Origin: Desulfocapsa sp.
Lineage (GTDB): Bacteria; Desulfobacterota; Desulfobulbia; Desulfobulbales; Desulfocapsaceae
Assembly (NCBI GenBank): GCA_021737265.1
Contig: JAIPEF010000009.1
Location: forward strand, 1 to 40,515
DNA: 40,515 bases
Direction of reading: 5' to 3'
The notes under the pieces were generated by a model, which was given only the letters and a program-made list of their open reading frames with translations, was not told where the DNA came from and ran no database searches. Positions 25,164-32,390 of this stretch are shown here, one piece after another (the first letter of the stretch is position 1; each line of letters begins with the position of its first letter). The translations under genes were made by a program, and so were the position numbers.

Positions 25164-25760
25164 ATGGTAGGAAACATTCAACCCCTGGCCGATATACGGA
25201 AGGCCAATAATAAAAAAGAGAAAAAACGTTCTTCTGATCCAGTCCAGGCAGAGTATGAGGATGGGCTGGATTTTTTGAAAGAGGATGATTTTACTCAGGC
25301 AGCTGTTGCTTTCCATAATGCCTTGCGCGGGTACGAAGAAAAAAATCATCAGGATGGGATAGCGAATGCATCCACTCAGCTTGGCAATGTGTGTCTGGCA
25401 AAAGGTGAATTCGAAAAGGCAAGAGAGCATTACCTGCGGGCCTGGGCAATCTGTGAGCGTTTTGATGACCCCATGAGTCTGCTGTTCCTCTCTGTGCAAC
25501 TGGTTGCGGTTTATCGTGGCTTAGGAGAGTACGACAAGGCCATGGGGCTTTGCCTTGATATGCTGGAGACCCATAATCGGAATAATAACCCCAAAGATAC
25601 GGTGTCCACCATGGAGACAATGGCCGAGCTTTATCTTGATCAGGCTGAAAAGGTAAAGGCTGCTGATGCATACCGGACCATTGCCTCCATTCATGCCAAC
25701 TTCAAGCATAAGAATTTTGCAAAACGTTTTATGGATAAGGCTGAAGAGCTGGAAGCATAA
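25164..25760 (+). CDS. Tetratricopeptide repeat protein, second type
   Basis: This 198-residue protein begins with a charged, low-complexity stretch (RKANNKKEKKRSSD), then has about four TPR-like units of the longer, 40-residue-spaced type: EYEDGLDFLKEDDFTQAAVA, NASTQLGNVCLAKGEFEKA, VQLVAVYRGLGEYDKAMGL and METMAELYLDQAEKVKA. ATG at 25164 follows AAGGAG by 8 bases. An upstream reading of the frame is not supported. It lies 20 bases before ribE and could be co-transcribed with the riboflavin genes. The partner is unknown. Confidence 0.85.
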   Translation: MVGNIQPLADIRKANNKKEKKRSSDPVQAEYEDGLDFLKEDDFTQAAVAFHNALRGYEEKNHQDGIANASTQLGNVCLAKGEFEKAREHYLRAWAICERFDDPMSLLFLSVQLVAVYRGLGEYDKAMGLCLDMLETHNRNNNPKDTVSTMETMAELYLDQAEKVKAADAYRTIASIHANFKHKNFAKRFMDKAEELEA

Positions 25761-25780
25761 GTGATAGGACTGGAGCGACG

Positions 25781-26443
25781 ATGTTCACAGGCATAGTGGC
25801 AGGAACCGGAAAGCTGCTGGCGAAACGGAAAACTGGCGGCGGTCTGGCCTTTGATCTTGAGGCGGGTTTTGCCCTTCAGGATCCGGAAGAGGGTGAATCT
25901 ATTGCCGTGAATGGTGTCTGTCTCACCGCCTATAACATCAAAGGTCGAAAGTTCACCGTTGATGTTTCACCAGAGAGCCTTTCCCGCACAACTCTGGGAG
26001 AGATCAGTGTCGGCGGCAATGTGAATATGGAGCGTGCTCTTCAGCTTTCAGATCGCCTCGGCGGTCATATTGTGTCCGGACATGTTGATTGCGTGGCAAC
26101 GGTCCGTGATCGAAGATCCACCGGGGATTTTACCCTGTTTTCCTTTGGGTTCCCGGAAGCACTCAGTCGCTATGTTATTGAGAAGGGTTCCATCACTATT
26201 AATGGTGTGAGTCTTACTGTAAACAGCTGCAGTCATGAGACCTTTGAGGTCTCCATTATCCCTCACACATTGCAGGTGACAACCCTTGGTATGCTTACCC
26301 GGGGAAGCAAGGTGAATATCGAGGTGGATATCATAGGAAAGTACGTGGAGAAGATGCTGCTACCCCGTGCTTCCAGTGGTGAAGGGGAGACTCCCGTTCA
26401 AGGGATAAATCCCGCTTTTCTTGCAGAAAATGGTTTTTTTTAA
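25781..26443 (+). CDS. ribE: Riboflavin synthase, alpha subunit
   Basis: This 220-residue enzyme dismutates two lumazines to riboflavin. Two tandem lumazine-binding domains are visible: MFTGIVAGTG with VNGVCLTAYN in the first, and GGHIVSGHVD with INGVSLTVNSC in the second. Length is normal. ATG at 25781 has GGAG 8 bases upstream. It is followed by ribBA after 48 bases, forming ribE-ribBA-ribH-nusB. ribD is not in this window. No FMN riboswitch is apparent upstream. Confidence 0.96.
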   Translation: MFTGIVAGTGKLLAKRKTGGGLAFDLEAGFALQDPEEGESIAVNGVCLTAYNIKGRKFTVDVSPESLSRTTLGEISVGGNVNMERALQLSDRLGGHIVSGHVDCVATVRDRRSTGDFTLFSFGFPEALSRYVIEKGSITINGVSLTVNSCSHETFEVSIIPHTLQVTTLGMLTRGSKVNIEVDIIGKYVEKMLLPRASSGEGETPVQGINPAFLAENGFF

Positions 26444-26491
26444 ATTTCAAACTTTTTATAAATAGTCTTAAACAAAACAGGTGGAGAGGTT

Positions 26492-27706
26492 ATGGCAGTT
26501 AGCGCAATTGAAGATGTCTTGGAAGATATACGAGCCGGAAAAATGGTCATCCTTGTTGATGATGAGGACCGAGAGAATGAAGGTGATCTCTGTATGGCAG
26601 CCTCTGCCGTCACCCCCGAAGCAATCAACTTCATGGCCACCCAAGGTAGGGGGTTGATTTGTCTGAGTTTGAGCCAGGATCTGATTGACAAGCTGGAACT
26701 TCCCATGATGGTGTCCGATAACAAGTCACCATACGGGACCGGCTTTACGGTCAGCATTGAGGCCACCACCGGTGTCACTACAGGTATTTCAGCCGCTGAT
26801 CGGGCCCGGACCATTGAGGCCGCAGTTGCCCCTGATGCCAAACCCACTGATATTATCAGCCCCGGGCACATCTTTCCCCTCCGGGCCCGTGAAGGTGGAG
26901 TGCTTGTCCGTCTCGGTCAGACGGAAGGATCTGTTGATCTCGCCCGTCTCGCAGGGATGACTACCGCAGGTATTATTTGCGAAATCATGAAAGAAGATGG
27001 AACCATGGCCAGGATGCCTGACCTTGAGATATTTGCGGCAGCACATGATCTGAAAATATGCACCATTGCAGATCTGGTGGCCTACCGCCTGCGCCAGGAT
27101 GTCCTTGTTCATCGGGCTGCCGAGGCCAGAATTCCAACTGAGCATGCGGGTGAGTTCACAGCCGTTGTCTATACGAATGATGTGGATAATTTCGAACATC
27201 TGGCCCTTGTTAAGGGTGAGATCAATCCTGAGGAAAAGATTCTCGTCAGGGTCCATTCGGAATGTCTGACCGGAGATGTTTTTGGCTCTACCCGCTGTGA
27301 TTGTGGAGACCAGCTGCATGCTGCCATGCGGATGATCGACCAGGAAGGAAGTGGTGTAGTACTCTATATGCGGCAGGAAGGCCGGGGTATTGGTCTTGTT
27401 AATAAGTTGAAGGCATATACCTTGCAAGATGAGGGGTTAGATACCGTTGAGGCCAACAGAAAGCTGGGCTTTAAGGCGGATCTTCGTGATTATGGGATTG
27501 GAGCACAGATTCTTCGCGATCTTGGAGTGAAGAAGATGGGGCTGTTGACCAATAACCCTAAAAAAATTGTGGGACTTGAGGGCTACGGGATAGAGGTCGT
27601 TGCCCGCTATCCTATTGAAATGGAGGTCTGCGACGAGAATAAGGGCTACCTCCAGTGCAAGCGTGACCGCATGGGACACCTGATTGAAGTGGATTGTGGT
27701 GAATAG
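26492..27706 (+). CDS. ribBA: 3,4-dihydroxy-2-butanone-4-phosphate synthase / GTP cyclohydrolase II
   Basis: This 404-residue bifunctional enzyme starts both branches of riboflavin synthesis. The N-terminal DHBP synthase domain has the Mg2+ loop DDEDRENEGDL and GTGFTVSIEA. The C-terminal GTP cyclohydrolase II domain has the zinc cysteines in ECLTGDVFGSTRCDCGDQ, and RQEGRGIGL, TVEANRKLGF and LLTNNPKK. Both catalytic halves look complete. GGTGGAGAGG precedes the ATG. It is the second gene of the rib cluster; ribH follows after 63 bases. Confidence 0.96.
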   Translation: MAVSAIEDVLEDIRAGKMVILVDDEDRENEGDLCMAASAVTPEAINFMATQGRGLICLSLSQDLIDKLELPMMVSDNKSPYGTGFTVSIEATTGVTTGISAADRARTIEAAVAPDAKPTDIISPGHIFPLRAREGGVLVRLGQTEGSVDLARLAGMTTAGIICEIMKEDGTMARMPDLEIFAAAHDLKICTIADLVAYRLRQDVLVHRAAEARIPTEHAGEFTAVVYTNDVDNFEHLALVKGEINPEEKILVRVHSECLTGDVFGSTRCDCGDQLHAAMRMIDQEGSGVVLYMRQEGRGIGLVNKLKAYTLQDEGLDTVEANRKLGFKADLRDYGIGAQILRDLGVKKMGLLTNNPKKIVGLEGYGIEVVARYPIEMEVCDENKGYLQCKRDRMGHLIEVDCGE

Positions 27707-27769
27707 TTGAAGAGAATCTTTTGACAAAAAAAATCTCCGAAGTCAATCAAAAGAAGGATAATAAGTACT

Positions 27770-28237
27770 ATGGCAAATTACATTGAAGGAAATCTGAAAG
27801 CAGACGGTAAAAAATTCGGGATCATTGTGGCCCGCTTCAACTCATTTATCTCTGAAAAGCTGCTCGAAGGGGCAATCGACAGTCTGCTGCGTTCTGGTGC
27901 GGCAGATTCTGATATCGATGTGGTTCGGGTTCCCGGTGCCTTTGAGATCCCTCTAATCGCAAAAAAAATGGCGACATCCCAGAAGTATGATGCTGTAATC
28001 TGTCTCGGTGTTGTTATTCGTGGTGCAACTCCTCACTTTGACGTGGTTGTCAACGAGGTGTCCAAAGGATCAGCCCAGGTCGGTCTCGATACCGGGGTAC
28101 CAGTTCTTTTTGGAGTCCTCACCACTGAAACCATTGAGCAGGCCATTGAACGTTCAGGAACCAAAGCCGGCAATAAAGGGGCCGAAGTTGCCGTGGCTGC
28201 AATTGAAATGGCCGATCTGGTAACTAAATTTCAGTAA
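27770..28237 (+). CDS. ribH: 6,7-dimethyl-8-ribityllumazine synthase
   Basis: This 155-residue enzyme condenses the pyrimidinedione with dihydroxybutanone phosphate and often builds an icosahedral capsid. Family motifs are [42 protein letters not shown] (with the catalytic His) and [16 protein letters not shown]. Length is normal. AAGGAT lies upstream of the ATG, somewhat far. It follows ribBA and precedes nusB, the commonest order in Proteobacteria and related phyla. Confidence 0.96.
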   Translation: MANYIEGNLKADGKKFGIIVARFNSFISEKLLEGAIDSLLRSGAADSDIDVVRVPGAFEIPLIAKKMATSQKYDAVICLGVVIRGATPHFDVVVNEVSKGSAQVGLDTGVPVLFGVLTTETIEQAIERSGTKAGNKGAEVAVAAIEMADLVTKFQ

Positions 28238-28352
28238 AAGAAGGAAGTCTTAGAACCAGGCACGATTGCTGACTTGAAGTAATGATTGATTATCCATTTC
28301 GGCACCCTGTAGTTCACTTTCAACTCTCCACCTTCAACTCTCAGTTACGCTT

Positions 28353-28778
28353 ATGACCGTGCGCCGAAGATCCCGTGAGGCTGTCCTCCAGTTTCTTTTT
28401 CAGGATGATTTTAAAGGATTTGAATCCGGTTCAGAACAGGATCTGGATCAACGCTTTGCTGATTTCTGTTCCCTGTATGAAATTCAGAAAAAAGCGCGTC
28501 CCTATGCTGCCACCCTGCTGCAGGGAGTATATAATAAACGTGCGGAGGTGGATGCTATTATCTCCGAACATGCCAGCAACTGGCGTCTGGAGCGAATCGA
28601 TGTTACGGACCGGAATATACTGCGTATCGCAGTGTATGAAATGATTCATCAGCAAGATGTTCCTCCCGAGGCTGCAATTAACGAGGCGGTTGAAATTGCC
28701 AAGCGTTTCTGTACTGAAGATTCTCCCGCCTTTGTGAACGGCATCCTTGATGCAGTAAAAAAATCTGTTGCAGCTTAA
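28353..28778 (+). CDS. nusB: Transcription antitermination protein NusB
   Basis: This 141-residue all-helical RNA-binding protein acts with NusE (S10) on rRNA operon boxA. The N-terminal Arg-rich stretch (MTVRRRSREAVLQFLFQ) is the RNA-binding face. The core has RIDVTDRNILRIAVYEM and the C-terminal INEAVEIAKRFCTEDSPAFVNGILD is the family signature. It follows ribH after 115 bases that hold a short TTCAACTCTC direct repeat (28319-28328 and 28333-28342) but no clear promoter. Confidence 0.95.
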   Translation: MTVRRRSREAVLQFLFQDDFKGFESGSEQDLDQRFADFCSLYEIQKKARPYAATLLQGVYNKRAEVDAIISEHASNWRLERIDVTDRNILRIAVYEMIHQQDVPPEAAINEAVEIAKRFCTEDSPAFVNGILDAVKKSVAA

Positions 28779-29459
28779 GTTTCCACCGGTTTTTTTCCAG
28801 ATTGAATCCTCTCTCGGCTTCCACTGGTCCAGGACTTCACCCATTTTATCCTGACCATAAAGTCAGTTGAGGAGAACTCGGACTTTCATGATCTCTCGGG
28901 TATCATGGTCCCTTGCCTATACGCTTGAAAATGGCCTTTATCCCATCAACCAAGGCATAATAACGAAAGTCAGGAATGATGGCGTCGTATTTATCCCCCT
29001 CAACGAAGCAGATGGATCTTTTCACCCTAACTACCGGGCATAAATACTTAGCCATCCAAGGTTTGAGGTTTTCACCCAAACTACGGGCATAAATACGAGT
29101 TTATCACTTATACTTATTACCACCAAAAGGCCCAGTTCGTTGGTATAACGTTCACCCTTTTTTGCTATTTTCACTTGCTGTAAGGAACAAGCCACTGAAC
29201 TGGCGATGTTTCTTTGCTGTTGGCCATGGTGGAACGGGTGAGGTCCTGCCACTTGTCACCTTGCATTTTTTTTCAATTCTGATTAGTACCTTAAAGATCC
29301 TTTTCTTGTTTTTTGAAAAGAATTTTGTGCAGCTACTTTTACCTCTCAATGGGGTAATGCACTGAGTCCCGGTTTTTTCCCGTCTATTGGGGCTGGATGC
29401 GTTGCGATCTGATTTTCTGTTTTTTTATAAAACCATTACTATTTATAAGTGACATACCC
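28779..29459. other. 681-base intergenic region between nusB and ftsK
   Basis: Apart from the dispersed repeat at 28977-29106 no intact gene is supported. On the minus strand at about 28890-28980 a short frame reads IPDFRYYALVDGIKAIFKRIG, which looks protein-like but soon meets a stop; it may be decayed coding sequence. The 29107-29459 part is T-rich with no assignable structure and presumably carries the ftsK promoter. Confidence 0.3.
28977..29106 (+). repeat. Dispersed palindromic repeat, copy D (variant with paired insertions)
   Basis: This 130-base copy starts TGATGGCGTCGTATTTAT and ends ACGAGTTTATCA. Compared with copy C, TTTTTAC is replaced twice by a longer CACCC...GGGCATAAATAC block (29022-29047 and 29071-29095). 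The left arm has changed in step, GTATTTATCCCC instead of GTAAAAACTC, so it still pairs with GGGCATAAATAC on the right. CAACGAAGCAGATGGA is present in the orientation opposite to that of the left arm of copy C. Confidence 0.75.
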
Positions 29460-31634
29460 ATGGCACAAGACAGTACAAAGAGTCGACCAGGTCTGAAACA
29501 GGAGGCAGCTGCAGTTCTGGGGATTTTTCTCTCCCTGTTTCTCTTTTTAAGCATCTTTTCCACGAGTTTTGCCAGTGATGGAAACTGGGGCGGAGAGATA
29601 GGAACCCTCGTGGCTGATATCCTCATGGGATTTACCGGATGGGGCTCATATCTCCTTGCCGGCCTTCTCCTTCTCCTCTCTTTTTTATTCTTCAGTCCCA
29701 GGATGTCGTTTGAACGTATGCCACAGATAACCGCGGGTCTCACCGGGGCAGTTATTTCTGCCTGTGGTCTTTTTTCCTCCCTTTCTTTGAGTGGGATGGC
29801 CTCCATTGATACCGGAGGATTTTTAGGTAAGACTGTTTTTACAATAATGCAGTCCCTGGTGGGCGGCCCAGGAACAGTGCTTTTTCTGCTCCTGATCTTT
29901 CTGGTTTCTCTCATGCTCTCCACTCAATTCTCTCCCTATCAGCTTGGCGCATTTCTCTGGCGCATGGTAAAAATGACCGGGCGGGGGATAAAAAACCTTT
30001 TCCTTTCCGGAAAAGAAAGAAGGGCGATTAAAAAGCAGGACAAAAAGAGAGCCGGGGAAGAGGCTGAAAGAAGAAAGGTTGCAAGGGCGAAGCCTGTGAT
30101 TGAAAACAACAGAGAGGAACCGGTTGCAATAACAGGACCCTCACTTACCATGCCTGTGGTCAAAGAGCGAACCCGTGCAAAAGAGTCCAGGACAGATGAA
30201 GACGATTTTTCTGCTCGTCCTGTTGCAAGGGGAGAATGGAAATTGCCGCCACTCAGCCTTCTTGAAAAACATGTGAGTGATGAGGAAAGAGTAGATAAGG
30301 AAATTTATTACCGGGTGTCAAAACAGCTTGAGCAAAAACTCAAGAATTTTGGTGTCTCCGGCAAGGTTGTTGGCATCTCGCCCGGCCCTGTAGTGACAAC
30401 ATATGAATACTCCCCGGCTGCAGGGGTGAAGATTAATAAGATTGTTGGGCTTGCCGATGATCTCGCCCTTGGCCTTAAGGCCCAATCTGTAAGAGTTGTC
30501 GGGTCTGTGCCGGGTAAGGCTGCGCTGGGAATCGAGATTCCCAATCCAAATCGTTCAGTTGTCTATATCCGTGACCTGCTGGCTTCAAAAGAGTATCGTG
30601 GAAGGGAAGATAAGCTGGCCATGGTTCTCGGCTTTGATGTGGTGGGAAACCCATCCATTGCGAATCTTGCCAGAATGCCACATCTTCTCATTGCCGGCTC
30701 AACAGGTTCCGGAAAAAGTGTTGCCATAAATACTATTATTGCCTCTCTTCTCTATAATGCAACACCCGAAGAAGTGAGACTGCTGATGGTGGATCCGAAA
30801 CGAATAGAGCTTTCTGGCTACGAGGGGATTCCCCATCTCCTTCACCCTGTGGTGGTTGATCCAAAACTTGCATCACGTGCGCTCATGTGGGCTGTGAGAG
30901 AAATGGAAAGGCGATACAGGCTTCTTGAGGAGGCACGGGTCAAAAGCTTTGACTCATACAATGAAGTGGCTGAGGAAAAACTTCCCTATGTCGTCATTAT
31001 CGTTGATGAGCTTGCCGATTTGATGATGGTGGCATCAAAGGATGTGGAAGCTTCCATTGCCCGATTGGCACAGATGGCAAGGGCTGCAGGAATGCATCTG
31101 ATCCTGGCCACTCAAAGACCGTCTGTTGATGTGCTCACCGGTCTTATTAAGGCTAATTTTCCAACCCGTATCTCTTTCAAGGTTTCGTCAAAAATTGATT
31201 CCAGGACCATCCTTGACACCTCAGGTGCTGAGCACCTCCTTGGGGCAGGCGATATGCTCTACCTTGCCAATGGTTCTTCAGGATTGCAGCGTGTGCATGG
31301 TGCATATATCTCAGAAGCAGAGACTGAAGCCATTGTCACGTTCCTGAAAGAGCAGGGGAGAGCCAGTTATGATGAATCTGTTGCTGCTGTAGTGGAAGAG
31401 GCGGATGTTGCAGAAGGAAATGGAGGTGATGACGAGTATGACGAGCGTTATGACGAAGCGGTAAATATCGTCTGCGAGTCCGGCCAGGCATCCATTTCAA
31501 TGGTCCAGCGACGACTGCGTGTCGGGTATAATCGGGCTGCCCGAATGATTGAAATGATGGAAAAAGAAGGAGTGGTGGGACCGGCAGATGGGGCAAAACC
31601 CAGAGAAGTTTTGGCTCGCAATGAATACACCTGA
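29460..31634 (+). CDS. ftsK: DNA translocase FtsK
   Basis: This 724-residue protein anchors at the division septum and pumps chromosomal DNA for dimer resolution. The N-terminal 190 residues have four hydrophobic helices. A charged linker rich in Lys, Arg and Glu follows (short compared with E. coli FtsK). The RecA-like motor has Walker A GSTGSGKS (about 414-421) and Walker B VVIIVDELADLM (about 511-522), plus LATQRPSVDVLTG. The C-terminal gamma winged helix (YDEAVNIVCESGQASISMVQRRL) reads KOPS-type sites. ATG at 29460 is preferred; the extension to 29397 is hydrophobic and not conserved. Its size places it with the SpoIIIE/FtsK short-linker forms. Confidence 0.95.
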   Translation: MAQDSTKSRPGLKQEAAAVLGIFLSLFLFLSIFSTSFASDGNWGGEIGTLVADILMGFTGWGSYLLAGLLLLLSFLFFSPRMSFERMPQITAGLTGAVISACGLFSSLSLSGMASIDTGGFLGKTVFTIMQSLVGGPGTVLFLLLIFLVSLMLSTQFSPYQLGAFLWRMVKMTGRGIKNLFLSGKERRAIKKQDKKRAGEEAERRKVARAKPVIENNREEPVAITGPSLTMPVVKERTRAKESRTDEDDFSARPVARGEWKLPPLSLLEKHVSDEERVDKEIYYRVSKQLEQKLKNFGVSGKVVGISPGPVVTTYEYSPAAGVKINKIVGLADDLALGLKAQSVRVVGSVPGKAALGIEIPNPNRSVVYIRDLLASKEYRGREDKLAMVLGFDVVGNPSIANLARMPHLLIAGSTGSGKSVAINTIIASLLYNATPEEVRLLMVDPKRIELSGYEGIPHLLHPVVVDPKLASRALMWAVREMERRYRLLEEARVKSFDSYNEVAEEKLPYVVIIVDELADLMMVASKDVEASIARLAQMARAAGMHLILATQRPSVDVLTGLIKANFPTRISFKVSSKIDSRTILDTSGAEHLLGAGDMLYLANGSSGLQRVHGAYISEAETEAIVTFLKEQGRASYDESVAAVVEEADVAEGNGGDDEYDERYDEAVNIVCESGQASISMVQRRLRVGYNRAARMIEMMEKEGVVGPADGAKPREVLARNEYT

Positions 31635-31663
31635 ACCCTCTCTTTTTCCTGAGTTGAATTTGC

Positions 31664-31692
31664 TTGACAATTATCTGGCAACCATATATAAA
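31664..31692 (+). promoter_or_regulatory. Strong sigma70-type promoter of aprBA
   Basis: A perfect TTGACA (31664-31669) is followed after 17 bases by TATAAA (31687-31692). It lies 30 bases after the ftsK stop and would start an apr transcript near 31699, leaving a leader of about 200 bases. This is the closest match to consensus I found in the window, fitting the very high expression known for APS reductase. Confidence 0.75.
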
Positions 31693-31708
31693 TTGGAACT
31701 TGCAAAAA

Positions 31709-31771
31709 ATGAGTGAGGGTTCATTTAGTGGAGTGTGTTTGCTAGGGCTCATTAACTTATTGATATTTTGA
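31709..31771 (+). CDS. Possible 20-residue leader ORF upstream of aprB
   Basis: An ATG at 31709 opens a frame of 20 codons (MSEGSFSGVCLLGLINLLIF) ending with TGA at 31769-31771, just after the predicted apr transcription start. It has no recognisable ribosome binding site. The hydrophobic peptide could be chance. It is listed because it is the first AUG of the apr leader. Confidence 0.15.
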   Translation: MSEGSFSGVCLLGLINLLIF

Positions 31772-31896
31772 ATAATTGTGTTGGTAGGGCATTACTGAAA
31801 AGTTAGACTTTTTTAATGTTCTTTTTGTTTAGTGGTTATAGTTGGCTCGGTCGGTTCCGGGTCGCAAAATGTAAAATAAACTGAGGAGGTAGTTTA

Positions 31897-32313
31897 ATGC
31901 CAAGTTATGTAGATCCTGAGAAGTGTGATGGATGCAAAGGTGGCGACAAGACAGCATGTATGTACATCTGTCCCAACGACCTGATGGTACTTAACAAAGA
32001 GGAGATGAAAGCATACAACCAGGAGCCTGATGCTTGCTGGGAATGTTACTCTTGTGTTAAAATTTGTCCACAGGGCGCAATATTTGTTCGTGGATATGAT
32101 GACTTTGTACCCATGGGCGGCCAGGTTCACCCAATGCGTAGTGCAGATTCCATCATGTGGACCGTTAAGTTCCGTAACGGCAACATGAAACGTTTCAAAT
32201 TCCCGGTGCGTACTACTGCTGAGGGTGCTGCAAACGCTTATCCTGGTGATAAAGGTGCTAGTTTGGATGACGAGTGTCTGCTTCTCGAGTCCGATCTGCC
32301 GACCCCTAAATAA
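31897..32313 (+). CDS. aprB: Adenylylsulfate (APS) reductase, beta subunit
   Basis: This 138-residue iron-sulfur subunit passes electrons to AprA. Two [4Fe-4S] clusters are bound by Cys10, 13, 21 and 25 of the first set and Cys47, 50, 53 and 57 of the second, with the AprB-specific insertion between Cys13 and Cys21. The C-terminal tail (about 75 residues) that wraps around AprA is present but shorter than in the Desulfovibrio enzymes I remember. GAGGAGG lies 8 bases before the ATG. It is the first gene after the strong promoter and is followed by aprA after 77 bases. Confidence 0.97.
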   Translation: MPSYVDPEKCDGCKGGDKTACMYICPNDLMVLNKEEMKAYNQEPDACWECYSCVKICPQGAIFVRGYDDFVPMGGQVHPMRSADSIMWTVKFRNGNMKRFKFPVRTTAEGAANAYPGDKGASLDDECLLLESDLPTPK

Positions 32314-32345
32314 TTCTCGCTCATTCTGTTTGAGAAGAATTATTT
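32308..32345 (+). other. Hairpin between aprB and aprA
   Basis: AATAATTCTC at the aprB stop is inverted as GAGAAGAATTATT (32332-32344), with a short bulge. No T-run follows. It could protect the upstream mRNA or tune the aprB to aprA ratio. Confidence 0.4.
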
Positions 32346-32390
32346 GAATTATTTTAAAACCTTTTGAATCTAATTTAAGGAGATTTAAAT

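Noticed and set aside
25052..26491. FMN riboswitch before ribE or ribBA
   Set aside because: The gaps are 20 and 48 bases, too short, and no RFN-element sequence is seen.
28319..28342. Two copies of TTCAACTCTC as a possible tandem array
   Set aside because: Only two 10-base copies 4 bases apart; too little to call an array or CRISPR.
29152..29365. Overlapping 65-67 codon frames on both strands before ftsK
   Set aside because: No ribosome binding site, low-complexity Phe/Leu or Lys/Arg translations, and T-rich base composition.
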